Source: Heterostelium album PN500 (Eukaryota > Evosea > Eumycetozoa > Acytosteliales > Acytosteliaceae). From it: DNA of 64,000 bases. Of the stretch, positions 1 to 11,161 are shown one piece after another. The stretch spans positions 248,001-312,000 of the forward strand of contig NW_008805065.1 in NCBI RefSeq assembly GCF_000004825.1, in the 5' to 3' direction. Numbering within the stretch: position 1 is the stretch's first letter; every line of letters begins with the position of its first letter. Both the position numbers and the translations under genes were made by a program. The notes beneath the pieces were generated by a model. The model saw nothing but the letters and a program-made list of their open reading frames with translations. It did not search any database and was not told where the DNA came from.

Positions 1-97
1 AACTGTGTTTATTAAAAAAAAAAAAAAGAAAAAAAAAAAAAAAAAGATTAATATTTTGTTTTAAAAACAAAACTGTTGTTGTAATCTCTTCACTTAC

Positions 98-591
98 CTT
101 TAATACCCTTTCTGTAGGCTGTGTTGACATACTTGAGACCAGATACGATATCGTGTTGTACCTTGAATACGATACGGATCTTATATTTACATTCTTCCTT
201 GAGAACGAATGGGGTGTTCTTCATCTTCTCGATACTCTCTTTGGTTTCCAAATTATAGGTGATGTTACCTCCTGGACGGTCTTCAAACATGACAATCATC
301 TCCTGAACGACGACTCTTCTTGGGTCATCCTTTGCTGTTAGAAAAGGAAGAATAAAAATAAAAATAAAAAAAGAGAGAAATTGCGATTGATGATAAGTAA
401 TTTATCAATTTGATAAATTGTTTAGTGTTGTAGTTCTTTGTATACATACGACCAGCAACAGCACTACCCAACAATGCTTGTTTGTATTTACGGAGTGATT
501 CATCTTCTGCATCTTGATTCATAAGCTCATCGACAGTGACCTTCTTGGATGGCTTGTATTCTGGGGCATCTACTCTTTCATCGTCAGACAT
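98..591 (-). CDS. Rho GDP-dissociation inhibitor, 3' truncated by window edge
   Basis: RhoGDI proteins hold prenylated Rho/Rac GTPases in the cytosol in the GDP state. Exons are 450..591 and 98..334; a donor (GTAAGT, 97-92) shows that at least one more exon lies off the left edge. The N-terminal part has the acidic start and the switch-binding helical segment with DESLRKYKQALLG (residues about 28-40). The second exon has the DPRRVV strand, the FEDRPGG turn and the FKVQHDIVSGLKYV strand of the immunoglobulin-like domain. The junction reads G-P-K-D-D-P in phase. About 126 of the usual ~200 residues are visible. Dictyostelids carry more than one RhoGDI, so the paralogue is not assigned. Family assignment is firm; the prenyl-pocket C-terminus is not visible. 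Confidence 0.9.
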
Positions 592-1230
592 GATTTATTC
601 ACTATTGTTTGTTTTTTTTTTTGTTTTTTTTTAAGTAATTTAAAACATTGATTAATTAAATTGAACATTAAACACAATATTATTATCTTTATCTTTTATT
701 ATCATGCTTGTAATATATCCAATATCTATCTATAAAAAAAACAAAAAAACATACATTTGAATTTATTACTAAAAAAACAGATATTATACAAATCTTTTAT
801 ATATATATTTTGATTGATTTAAAAAATTATTATTGTACAAAATTATAAAATAACAACAAAAAGTAAAAAAGATTGTTTTTTTCACAGTGAACTTGTTTGA
901 TAGCACAACACAAAATTTCAATTAATTTAAATTTAATTATTTTTTTTTCTAAAAGTCAAAATAAAAAAATTGATTCTAATAAAAAACCACAAAAACCCAA
1001 AAACAAAATAATTTTCTTTTTGCAAAAATAAATTGAACAAAAAATCATCAAATTTATGTGTGATCCTTTTTTTTAATCACAAGCAAAGATTATTGATCTT
1101 AAAATGGACTCAACAATTATAAACCACAATGGAATTGATGATTTCTTCAACTAAATGAATTCGATGAATCAATATATTTGGTCTTTAAAAAAAAAAAAAA
1201 AAAAAAGTATATTGATTTATTTACTTATTA
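592..1230. other. Intergenic, A+T-rich
   Basis: Contains the promoter side of the RhoGDI gene and the 3' flank of the B-box gene. Homopolymer A and T runs dominate. No coding signal is seen apart from a chance open frame near the right end that reads antisense through the B-box gene. Confidence 0.6.
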
Positions 1231-2994
1231 TTACATTTCAATTATTTTTGATCCACACCAAATTCTATTGCGATCGTCTTCCATATCAAACAATTCCCAT
1301 TCACAACTTGAAATGTTATATCTATGGTTGCCATAGGAATGACCTCCAACCAAATAGATGTAAGAGGATTGTATATCGTTGTTGTTGTTGTTGTTGTTGT
1401 TGACTGTGAGATAGTTCATTGATAGTACATCACCTAAAGTAATAAGAGGTTCCAATGTGGTGAATTTCTCGGTTTCAATGTTGTATCGGATGAATCGCAT
1501 ATCATCGGTGTGAATATAGATCGAACCATTGCCATCGGTACAGGCCGCTCTTGGTTTAGAGGTGTTCAGAACCTTTTGTATTTTGATATCGGACGATGTT
1601 TTGTTCTCTGTATCGAATTGTACGATGACATTACGATTATATGGAATCGAATAGATCATTCCTTGATGGAAGAACGATAGTATGTGTACACCAAGTAGAT
1701 CGTTAGTTACAAACACATGATACTTTTCAAATTGTCGGGTGTTAATATTGAATCGATCGACTCTATTTAGGTATTTCTTTTTGGTTTCGTTGTACCCGTT
1801 GATCAAGTAGATGTAATCCTGACCGTCGTAGCACAATGATATCGATCTTCCAAGTAGTAGTCCATCGATATCTCCATTTAGATCGATTGATTTCGTAGCC
1901 AGTGAAATTCTACAGTATTTATCTTGAGTGTTCTTGGCTTTACTACCACCAAACACATAGAGATGTTCGCCAATTCGCAGGAAATTGGCAAAAGTACAAT
2001 GAAGATTATAATCGATTTTAAATGATTCTTTTTCTTTAGTGTTGATATTGATGAATGTAATACCAAACTCTTTATCCGCTGCAACAATATATAGTTGTTT
2101 AGGTTGTATTACTGCTGCTGCCACTTCATTCGGTTGTTGTTTATTTATTTGTCTCAGAGGTGGCGGCACTACTACCACCTTTAATGACTGTTCAATTAAA
2201 TTCTTTGAATTGTTAATTCCATCTTGATTAATAGATAGTTTATAGTCATTGCTGATTTCATTGGTCAAACTCGATGTTAAATTGAATTGCGAGTTATGTT
2301 TGATCATCAAATCGAAAAGCTCCAATTTGAAATCTCTATCGTTGATCCGTTCATTGCCATGATGATTGGGATTGTAGAATAGAGTACTATTGTTATTCTC
2401 TATGAAACTAATGATTGATTCCGTCTCTTTAATTGATTTAATTATATTTTCCAATTGATATCGATCGGTTGTATCCTCATGAATGTCACCATCACATGAC
2501 ATAGATGACGATGATGACGAAGAAGATGCAGCAGATTGTCCATTTTGACCATTGTGCTGAGCGGCAGTGCTAGTGATTTTCAATATATTGACCAACGATT
2601 TCAACTCTGATAACTGTGTTTCCAAATGTTGTTTGAGTTGTTCAAAGTCTGTACTGATTGTCTTTTTCAATTTGTGCTCTTGGAGTACCAGGTATTCATG
2701 GAAACCACCGAAATAACCTGATATCTCACCTTCTTGAGATTGTAATGAATGGCATCGCTCGGTTAATTCTCTCATCGTCGACCATAGCTGCGATAATCTC
2801 GATTTTATAAGACATTCCTTTGTCTGATGTTCGTTGTCATCTAATAATTTGCTATCTGCAATATCATCGATATGATCCATCGTGTGATTGGTATGACTCG
2901 ATACACATCTTGAACATATTGCTAAATTACATTGATAGCAAATCAATTCACAATCTCTTCTATGCTCTGCACATCTAATAGTTGGACAGTCCAT
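1231..2994 (-). CDS. B-box zinc-finger protein with kelch-like beta-propeller C-terminus
   Basis: Single-exon gene, 587 residues from the ATG at 2994. The frame stays open further upstream, but the N-terminal B-box begins directly at this Met, so it is taken as the start. Residues about 2-45 form a B-box (C-x2-H...C-x2-C...C-x2-C...H-x2-H pattern, with ICYQCNLAICSRC). Next come a helical region likely to form a coiled coil (about 60-170), Ser/Asn-rich linkers, and six or so divergent kelch/NHL-like blades (about 315-585) with recurring LYVFGG, YIYLINGY and YIYLVGG strands. This architecture is a large paralogous family in dictyostelids with little known function. No RING domain is present, so it is not a complete TRIM. 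Role unknown; protein binding is inferred from the propeller. Confidence 0.85.
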   Translation of the reverse strand: MDCPTIRCAEHRRDCELICYQCNLAICSRCVSSHTNHTMDHIDDIADSKLLDDNEHQTKECLIKSRLSQLWSTMRELTERCHSLQSQEGEISGYFGGFHEYLVLQEHKLKKTISTDFEQLKQHLETQLSELKSLVNILKITSTAAQHNGQNGQSAASSSSSSSSMSCDGDIHEDTTDRYQLENIIKSIKETESIISFIENNNSTLFYNPNHHGNERINDRDFKLELFDLMIKHNSQFNLTSSLTNEISNDYKLSINQDGINNSKNLIEQSLKVVVVPPPLRQINKQQPNEVAAAVIQPKQLYIVAADKEFGITFININTKEKESFKIDYNLHCTFANFLRIGEHLYVFGGSKAKNTQDKYCRISLATKSIDLNGDIDGLLLGRSISLCYDGQDYIYLINGYNETKKKYLNRVDRFNINTRQFEKYHVFVTNDLLGVHILSFFHQGMIYSIPYNRNVIVQFDTENKTSSDIKIQKVLNTSKPRAACTDGNGSIYIHTDDMRFIRYNIETEKFTTLEPLITLGDVLSMNYLTVNNNNNNNNDIQSSYIYLVGGHSYGNHRYNISSCEWELFDMEDDRNRIWCGSKIIEM

Positions 2995-3592
2995 ATTATT
3001 ATTATGATAGTTGATATGCTTTGTTAAAAGTATGTTTTTAAGTAATAATTTAGTTGTGCAAAAATAAATGTAACCTATTTGTAAAAAGATCTGATTTGAT
3101 TTATGTGTGGAAATTTCCTGGAAACAAAACTCTCCCAAAGATGTGTTATAACCTTCAGTTTTAAATTCAAAGTTTAATTTAATTAAAAATGATGATTTCT
3201 TTATCAACATCGGGGTTATCATCTGATCATTTAGGATGGTTATGTTCTTGATTATGTAATAAAAATATAGTAGGTTATGATTTTAAGTTCCGAAACTTAT
3301 TTCATTTGTTTATAAGTTTTTAAGATTAAGAAAAATTATTAAAATTATTAATTTGTTATTTAGTTCAATCAGTAATGACAATTGATATCACCATAAGATC
3401 TTACCCCAGAAGAAGTGATTCTGAAAATTATAGATGTTATTAAAGAAATAACTAACATCATAGATCCTATCAAAGAATATATTTTTCTCTTTAAATAATT
3501 TTTTTATGAAATTCAAAATGATTTTTTAATTTATGTAAAATCAGCCAACAAATTGTTTATTCATTATTTTTGTCAATTTATTGTTATTAAAG
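2995..3592. promoter_or_regulatory. Divergent intergenic region between the B-box gene and ssu72
   Basis: The two genes start 598 bp apart in opposite directions, so this stretch should hold both promoters. It is A+T-rich. On the + strand, 3397-3498 keeps a 33-codon open stretch (reads LTPEEVILKIIDVIKEI...) of amphipathic composition with no in-frame ATG; it may be a gene remnant or chance. Confidence 0.45.
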
Positions 3593-4291
3593 ATGGGAGA
3601 TAAAGAAAATAATAACAATAATAATAATAATAATAATAGTAGTAATAGTAATAATAGATCACCACCTACAAATAATATATCATTATATTGTAAAGATGTT
3701 AAGAAACAAAAGAGATTAGCGATGGTATGCGCCAGTAATCAGAATAGAAGTGTAGAGGCACACAATCTATTCCTATTGAAAGGTTATAGGAATATTAGAT
3801 CGTTCGGTACCAGTGGTAACTGTAAGCTACCGGGACCTTCACAGGATCGTCCCAATATATTCCCGTTTGGCACACCGTATCAATCGATACACGAGAGTCT
3901 CAGACAACAGAATCAAGAGCTGTACACCCAGAACGGTATTCTCAATATGCTCGAGAGAAATCAACGAGTGAAACTAGCACCAGAGAAGTGGCAAGAAGAG
4001 CAGTTGGCTCGTTTCGATATAGTATTCACTTTTGATCAGCGTGTCTTTGATATGGTCGTCGATGACCTTACACAACGCGATATCACAGCACCTATGCAAC
4101 CGGTGCACATTGTCAATCTACAAGTGAAGGACACTCACGAAGAGGCTGCTGGTGGTGCATCACATGCACTTCAACTACTCAACCTAATCGATGAAACCGA
4201 AGACAACTGGGAAGATTCAATGGATGACATATTGGAAAAGTTTTATAGAAAAACAGGTAGACAACTATTATATACATTAATGTTTTATTGA
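3593..4291 (+). CDS. ssu72: RNA polymerase II CTD phosphatase Ssu72
   Basis: Ssu72 removes Ser5/Ser7 phosphate from the C-terminal domain of RNA polymerase II and acts in transcription termination and 3' processing in the nucleus. Single exon, 232 residues from the ATG at 3593; no better ATG lies upstream. After an Asn-run leader, the low-molecular-weight-phosphatase-like core begins with LAMVCASNQNRS (about residues 43-54), which holds the catalytic C-x5-R-S loop. The family regions RSFGTSG, PNIFPFGTPY, FDIVFTFDQRVFD (general-acid Asp region) and the C-terminal EDNWEDSMDDILEKF helix follow in order. Length is typical apart from the Asn leader. The gene converges with sun1. Confidence 0.95.
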   Translation: MGDKENNNNNNNNNNSSNSNNRSPPTNNISLYCKDVKKQKRLAMVCASNQNRSVEAHNLFLLKGYRNIRSFGTSGNCKLPGPSQDRPNIFPFGTPYQSIHESLRQQNQELYTQNGILNMLERNQRVKLAPEKWQEEQLARFDIVFTFDQRVFDMVVDDLTQRDITAPMQPVHIVNLQVKDTHEEAAGGASHALQLLNLIDETEDNWEDSMDDILEKFYRKTGRQLLYTLMFY

Positions 4292-4605
4292 TAAAGATAT
4301 GTAGAGGAGATAGAGATATATAATAGTAACTAATTATTATTAATAATAATAATACAAGTTTGATAGTTAGATAGATAGCATAACAATCATAATTCACATA
4401 GATGACCAACCCTACAACTTTTCAAATGTCATCCAAACAAATTACAAATATATTATTGATAATCAATAACAATTAAATAATAAACTAAAATGATCATTAT
4501 GCTATCATATAAATAAACATTATTTTTCTATGATTTATTTCTTTAATACTCTATTTTATTGTTATTATGATTGTTCTTTTGTTTTTCTTTTGCTTTTCTT
4601 TTACT
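4292..4605. other. Convergent 3' intergenic region (ssu72 / sun1)
   Basis: 314 bp between two stop codons. Tandem TA/ATT-rich DNA that must carry both polyadenylation sites; AATAA-type hexamers are frequent. No gene is seen. Confidence 0.5.
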
Positions 4606-7060
4606 TTAAAAAGATAACACTGGATCTTTGTAAATGGATGTTGGTTCACCGTGAACTCTAGTTCTATAGATACATGTATAATCATATCCGAAATTCGATA
4701 AGACCTTTAAAACTACAATTGGAAACACTTCTTCATTCTATAATTATTTGATTGGTTGTTAGTTAGCTATTTTAGTTATAATGATTTGATTTGATTAGAT
4801 AGCTTACATTGATTAAAAATGTTTGAATATGTTTGTTATTCTTTTCGAATCGGAATGTACCGAGATGTGTACCGGTGTCTGTTTCGTTGCGGACACCTAC
4901 GACGCTAAACTCTTGGAGTGCAGATTCAAAGTGGTAGGAGATCTTTGGATTGGGATGTTCGATTGTAATTGCTTTGACGATGATCGGTTGTGCCAACTTG
5001 ATAGCGATGCTACCGTTCTGTCCTTTGAATGCCCAGCAGTCACCGAGGAGATTACGCGATTGGTCCAAGATGATCTCCGGTACGTTTGGTCGGTGATCTG
5101 AGCGGATCCATTGAGTAGCCACTCTAAGCAGTGCCGGTATAGTGATCTCTGGATAGGTCTCTGTATTTGGATGATGCACCAAGCCATACTGAATACTGGC
5201 ACCACCACGTCTCAGGGCATAGTCCAACCTCGCAGTCTTATCGGAAGCATACACCTCCAGAGCATTGTCAATCAACGATTGAATCTTCTCAACCGTAATC
5301 AAACTTGATTCCAACGATTGTAACTCTGGTGAATCTTTAATCCATTGTTGAATACTATTGATCTTCAAAGATATCTCTTGTAATGATGAATCTATAAATA
5401 TTAATTTATATAATAATAATAATATTATTATTATTAGTATGAATGATGATGATAAACACACCTAAACAAACAAACGACTGTTACTTACATAATTTATCTT
5501 TTTCATTTTCTTGTGATTTCTCTAATTGTGAAATGAGTTGTAATGTATGAGATTGAGTGGTAGATTCAAAGTCTTTGATGAGCGATTCGAATTTCTCTTT
5601 GCTCTGCGATTGCAGTTGTTGGATGAGAGTGTTCTTCTCGGCGATGAGTTGATCGATGAACGATTTCGTGTTGGTGCTGAGTTGTTCGCGTTCCATTCTG
5701 GCGAGTTCTTTGATTTGCTCGAGGAATTTCTCATAGACAGTGGCAGAGTCTTGTTTGTACTGGATGAACAACTCATTGATATCCTTGCCAATGGAGACAC
5801 TCGATTGCAGCTTGACATCCTCTTCCAGTCGGTTGACCTTATCAAAGAGAGGAACGTGCTCCTTTTGTTTGAAATAATCGATCTTCTGTGTGATGACATC
5901 GATCAACTTTTGATTGTTACCACTAATCTCATCCATATATGCTAATTTTATCAAATCCATCTTTTCATCGATTATCTTGTTGATCTTTGCATCTATAGAT
6001 ATTAAATATAACAATATTAGCATTAATATATATTAACACAACTATAATATTAATTATTATTTTCAGATACATTACTATTTGAATTAAGTAATTCATGTAA
6101 TATTTGTTGTAAATATTCTTTGTCGATTTTAGTTGGTGGAATGACAGTGTTGTTATTCGTGTTGATATCGAATGGTGTTGGTCTGACCAGTAAGAGATAT
6201 ACTGCAAACAGTGATACCAACGATACCAATGTTACCCATGATATTATTCTACATTTGTTTTCAATCTTTCCTTTTGTTTGATATGTCATCTATAAATAAA
6301 TAAATAGATAAATAATAATAAGATTAGCGATGATTATGATGATGTATGTTAATAATAAATATAACAATATTAAATACTTACATCAACAGGACCTCTAAAT
6401 ATACTCATTATAAATACATCGAGCCATACTATTGGTAATATGACCAATCTGAGTAAATAAAGAATTGGTGCAATTGTATATTTGTAAACTATTGATCTAT
6501 TATTATTGTTGCTATTTGAGTTATTATTGTTATTATGTTGTTGTTGTTTTGTTGATATTGGTTGTTTATATTTTGAATTACTGCTATTATTTAAACTATT
6601 ATTGTTGTTAATATTTGATGAGGATGTTGTGTTTGTGTTTGTTGTTGTTGTTGTTGTTGTCAAAGATGATGATTCATTATAATTATCATCTGCATCGAAT
6701 TGAACATTATTATTATTATTATTAGAATACAAAGTGGATGAAGTTGTTGATGATATTGGTCTTGCTCTTGTTGTTGATTGATGTAAATCATTACTGTTAT
6801 TGGAATCAAAGAATCTAGATCTAGATGTTGTAGACATCGTATTGATCTGATTCATCTACATAATGACTGTTGTTATTATTATTACTTTGATTCTGATAGA
6901 GCAATGCATTGAATTTATTGGTAACTGTCGATGATGACTTCTCATCATCTGTACTTGACACCGATCCATATTTATTCACTCTAGATGTCTCTGGTATATG
7001 AATCACTCTTTTTCGATTCGGTGTTGATTTACCATAACTTGGTTGATAGTTTGAATTCAT
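4606..7060 (-). CDS. sun1: SUN-domain inner nuclear membrane protein (Sun1)
   Basis: SUN proteins span the inner nuclear membrane and bind KASH proteins in the perinuclear space; in Dictyostelium Sun1 links nucleus and centrosome. Exons 4606..4737, 4808..5391, 5489..5992, about 6076..6289, and 6382..6855 sum to 636 codons if translation starts at 6855. Order in the protein: Asn/Ser/Thr-rich nucleoplasmic part, a hydrophobic segment (ILYLLRLVILPIVWLDVF), a transmembrane helix (WVTLVSLVSLFAVYLLLV), a long coiled coil (exon 5489..5992), then the SUN domain with LRRGGASIQYG, GDCWAFKGQNGSIAIKL and a C-terminal YTCIYRTRVHG strand. A second open stretch (6821..7060, start codon at 7060, 79 codons, coding-like) overlaps the 5' end in another frame; it may be the true N-terminus (see findings). 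The donor at 6075 (GTAATG) is weak and was chosen by phase. Confidence 0.88.
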
Positions 7061-7358
7061 ATTTCGATCAAATAACTACTCTTAATCTTCTTCTTTCTTC
7101 TTTCTTCTTCTTACTTTTTATGAAAAAACTAAACTTTTAATAAAAAAATAAAAATAATAACTATAAAACTAAAACTTAGATTTATAATTATAAAAGAAAA
7201 GAAGATGATGTTGTTGTTTGTTGGGGGTGTTTCTTGTGATGATCATCATCGTGACAAAAAAAATTAATTTCGAATTATTTGATCAAAAATTGGCGCTTTT
7301 TTTTTTATTAATTATTTGTTTGTTTTTGTTTTTGATTATTATTATTATAATATCTTTT

Positions 7359-8571
7359 TTAAACCAATACAAATGTTAATAATGATAATATTAAAATTAA
7401 GAAACTGGAATATGTTAGAGTGAATCCAGTGTTGGAGTTACTGTTTTCATTTTCTTCGTGGGTTGCTGGATTGTTGTGATTGACTGGTGTCTGTACTTTT
7501 GGTTTGGTGGTGGTGATCTTTGGACACTTGGCGTCGAGCGATGAATAGGTTGGATCGCTAGCGTAATTGGAGTTACATCTGAATTGGTAGCAAAGCCAGT
7601 CGTTGTAGCACTTTGGACAGGTCTCTGGCAGGGTTCTGGTGCATTGGTTGTCGATCAAGCACTTGGCGACAGTCTCGGACATGTCCTTGCAAGCAGAGAT
7701 CGACATTGCACCGTCGTAGCCAACACAGACCTTGTTGCTTCCGGTACAGGCACACGATCCACCACCACACTCGGAATCTACATAGCATTCCTTGTCCAAG
7801 TAGCTGTTTCTCTTACAGATATTGGCGTTCTTATCACATACGTATCCATCGTAGACATTACATTGCTCTGGACTATGACAAACAGTACCGATCTCACCAC
7901 TGTACTTCTCTACACACTTGTCACCACTACAGACTTCATTTACCAAACACATTGAATCTTTAGAACATGATCCACCAGGCTAATAATTTTTATTATTTTA
8001 GAAAATGTTAGTTATATTGTTTGTTTGTTTTTTGTAATATCAATTTAAATATAAATAAATAACTTACAGTTGCTTTAATACATTTAGATTCTGAGCAATA
8101 GTAATTTAAACCACATTCATCGTCATCGGAACAATCTTTGGAGGAACAGACATCGTTAAGACAGTCGGAGGTGTCGACACAATTTCTATTTACACAACTC
8201 TCACCGTTGGCAGCTTCAAGGATACATTGACCGTTGGCACATTTCATCTTGGTGACATCAGAAGCACAGTCGCTATTGGTCGAACATGTACCATTATCTG
8301 GTTTTCTTTCTGAACAAATTGTATGATAACAAACTAATGGATATAGACATTCTTTGCTATAAATTGATTTTTATTTGAAAAAATAAACAAATAATATTAA
8401 ATTAATATTTATAATTACAAATTTAATATTTATAAATTTAATAACTATTACTTACTGTGATGTACAAGATCCACCTTTTGATTTTGGATCAACTAATTTA
8501 CATTCATTTCCAGCATGAACCAATACAATTGTTAGACAACCTATTAAAAATAAAATATTTAGAATTTTCAT
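7359..8571 (-). CDS. Secreted, probably GPI-anchored cysteine-rich protein
   Basis: Exons 8456..8571, 8068..8356 and 7359..7979 give 341 residues with all phases consistent. Residues 1-20 form a clear signal peptide (ILNILFLIGCLTIVLVHA). The mature part is a series of short disulphide modules with repeated G-x-C-x4-D/E-C spacing (for example GGSCSKDSMC, DSDCASD, DDDECGLNYYC, DSECGGGSC), resembling the cysteine-rich surface-antigen repeats found in Dictyostelium and ciliates. A Thr/Pro/Asn stalk and a hydrophobic C-terminus (FLILILSLLTFVLV) with no cytoplasmic tail suggest a GPI anchor. Substrate and role are unknown; cell-surface or extracellular-matrix location is inferred. CA-rich elements upstream (8781, 9144) hint at developmental regulation. 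Confidence 0.82.
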
Positions 8572-8780
8572 AACTTTATAGTTTTTTTTTATTGTTTTGA
8601 TTTTTGTTTTATATATATTAATGTTAATCTGAATTATCTAAAACAATAATGTTAAAAGGATTTCTTGAATTTATATTTAATCTTTTGGAAGATCAATTTA
8701 AATAAAAAATAAATTTAATTGATTTTAATAAATATTTTCCATTTCTAATACTATTCGTATATAAACTAAACACCAACATC

Positions 8781-8791
8781 AAACCCACCCA
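8781..8791. promoter_or_regulatory. CA-rich ACCCACCCA element
   Basis: AAACCCACCCA lies 210 bp upstream of the Cys-rich gene start in DNA that is otherwise nearly free of C runs. ACCCA-type CA-rich elements are known in Dictyostelium developmental promoters; function here is inferred. Confidence 0.35.
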
Positions 8792-9143
8792 ATTTATCAA
8801 TTATTACTTTTATCATCGATCTAATACTAATAAAACGTCTAACAATTAATGTTCAACTTTGGTTAAAATTGATTTACATGTTGACATAGATTACAATATT
8901 GTCATTTTAAAGCTGTCGTAATTTTGAAGATGAACTAATCAATATCAAAATCAAAATACACTTTTTCTAAATATAATAAATATCAATCAAAATATAAAAT
9001 TAAAGGACAATAAATGATGATTACATAATATATGTTTTTGGGTTTACAAACTAAATAAAAAAAATGAAATGAATCAGTACATCACACATCACATTCACAC
9101 CACACAATTGCTAGTTAGTTAATTGTTTTGTAGATGATTCTCA

Positions 9144-9154
9144 CACACCCACAC
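9144..9154. promoter_or_regulatory. G-box-like element (candidate GBF site)
   Basis: CACACCCACAC, whose reverse complement GTGTGGGTGTG fits the G-box bound by the Dictyostelium G-box-binding factor, which controls post-aggregative genes. It lies about 570 bp upstream of the Cys-rich secreted protein gene. Only the sequence match is seen; binding is inferred. Confidence 0.4.
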
Positions 9155-9385
9155 TCATCATCATCCACAAATCAACAACACTATTTTCAGTAAAAAAATA
9201 ACAAACAAATCAGAATTTGTAAATAATTTATACAATTAAAATCTGACTATTTATTTTAATATGATATTTGATGATATAATAACCTATTTTGTATATAAAT
9301 GATTGATTGATTGATTGATTGAAAATAATATAAATATATTATGAAACATATGAATATCAACAAACTAAAATCTATCTATCTCTAT

Positions 9386-11101
9386 CTATTTTGAACCAAA
9401 TAATCTTCTTTTGATCTCTTTCTTTAGGAATAATAATTCAGTTGCACTATTTGAACCAATGAATCCTCTGTTTTCTTGCATACGACGAATCAAATAGGGC
9501 AATACTTCTTGTACTGGTCCATACGGTACATATTTGAATACTCTTTGATTCTGATTGACGAGATTGAGTGAGAGGAAATCAGCCATACCAAAGAGTTGAC
9601 CGAATTGAATGTTTGGATTCTTTGGATCGATGTTCAATTGCTTCATTCTCTCGACACCAAAGTTGACAGATTGTTCGTTGTGAGTGGCAAACATGATACC
9701 GATGTTTGAAGAATCCTTGAGGAGTGTTTCCATCGCTGTGAAGTAGCTGTGATGAGTCTCTTGGATGTTCGGCAGAATCGGGCTCGGATAGCCATGATCT
9801 TCGGCACGCTTTCTCTCGGACACCATGTAGGCGCCTCTCACCACCTTTGCACCCAACTTGAATCCCAGTTGCTTCGAGAGTGCCAAGTGGTCGTTCAACA
9901 TGTTCAAACCCTGTGATAAGTACATCTGATAGGTATTGTAGATCAACGGCTTCGACTTGTTGTATTTCGCAGAGAATGCGATTGCAATGTGATGAATGGC
10001 CGCCTGGTAGTAGGACTGCTCGGCATCCACGAGAATTGGAACGTTGGAACGATAGCACTCTGCGAATATCGAATCCAAACGGTTCATCAGTTGCACCATC
10101 TCGACCTTCTCAGAGTCTGAGAGCAAGTTTGATGCAGCGTAGATCGCAGTTGGCGAAGTAATGAAATCAGCCGGCAGTTGTTGTTTCTGCTGAATGGCAG
10201 ACAACACGATTTGATTCAACTTCTCCATGAGTTTGGTACCGGTCAAACCAGTTACCTTGACACAACTGAATGAGTAATCCGGATATTTAGCTGCGATTGC
10301 AATTGTCTTTTGAATCTGACTTGCAACGTGATCGAATGACTCTGGAGTACCATCTTTATCTTCAACACTGTAATCCAAGATCGTTCCAATGCCTTGATCA
10401 TTCAGCTTCTTTGTGAATTCCTCAGTTTCATCGATAGTTTCACCTGCACAAAATTGTTTAAAGAATGTATGTTTAACAATGAAATTCATTGGTACTGATA
10501 ATCCCCAACTAAATTTAAAATTAATGAGAAAGAAAGAAAACATAATAAAATTAATTTTACAAATTCCAATGGAGCGTTTATGCTGATAATTAATAACAAC
10601 TTACTTGTTTGCGAAATTAATGAATGCAGATCCATTCTCTGAGAATATTTTGAATGTACATAACTTTAGAATGAAAAATGAAAACATAAGTTCACTTGTC
10701 GACTTTGACGAGTATATCTTTTGAATGTCGATGTTTGGTGGTGGTTGAGCGACTTCTCCATCCTCAACTGCAAGGAAAAATAATGGAATTATAAATCCTG
10801 CTCCCAATAATGGTACCATATATTTAAAATTTGAATTGTTATTATTATTATTTTGTTGTTGTTGTTGTTGTTGATATTCATTATTATTGCTGTTGTTGTG
10901 ATTGTTGTTAGTTGAATAATAAAGAGGTGATGAAATTAATTTATTGTTAAATAAAGTATTGTTGTTATTAAAATATTTATTGTAATGAATCGATTTTGTT
11001 GTATTAACATTTTGATTGAATAGCGATGTTGTAGTGACTTTATTAGTAGGAGTCACAATTCTACTTTGACTAAGACATTGTTTTGCTGCTGCTCTGAACA
11101 T
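9386..11101 (-). CDS. prodh: Proline dehydrogenase, mitochondrial
   Basis: Oxidises L-proline to pyrroline-5-carboxylate with FAD, feeding electrons to the mitochondrial chain. Exons 10605..11101 and 9386..10508 give 539 residues. The N-terminus is basic and Ser/Thr/Asn-rich with no acidic residues for about 70 positions, typical of a mitochondrial targeting sequence, followed by Gln/Asn runs and a possible membrane helix (MVPLLGAGFIIPLFFLAV). The FAD-binding TIM barrel follows: FCAGETIDE, GIGTILDYSVED, LVDAEQ, NTYQMYL, KVVRGAYMVSER, FATHN, FGQLFGMAD, then VPYGPVQEVLPYLIRRMQENRG, which carries the paired Arg that binds the substrate carboxylate. Length is close to the family norm. No neighbour suggests a pathway cluster. 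Confidence 0.95.
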
Positions 11102-11129
11102 TTACCAATAGTTTGATTGTTTTTGTTTT

Positions 11130-11161
<32 letters not shown>

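Larger units (their letters stand above)
8572..9385. other. Intergenic region upstream of the Cys-rich gene
   Basis: 814 bp between the start of the Cys-rich gene and the stop of the proline dehydrogenase gene. It holds two CA-rich boxes (listed separately), a (GATT)n run at about 9300-9322 and otherwise A+T-rich DNA. No coding potential is seen. Confidence 0.5.

Noticed and set aside
3001-3222. Upstream extension of the B-box protein to 3222
   Set aside because: The frame is open, but the B-box starts at the Met at 2994 and the upstream residues look like translated A+T-rich leader.
4823-5308. Two open frames on the + strand across the SUN domain exons
   Set aside because: Antisense shadows of sun1; they cross its intron and show no family features.
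9579-10161. Open frames in other phases over proline dehydrogenase
   Set aside because: Shadow frames caused by the more balanced codon use of the gene; composition rich in Cys, Arg and Ser, with no domain.
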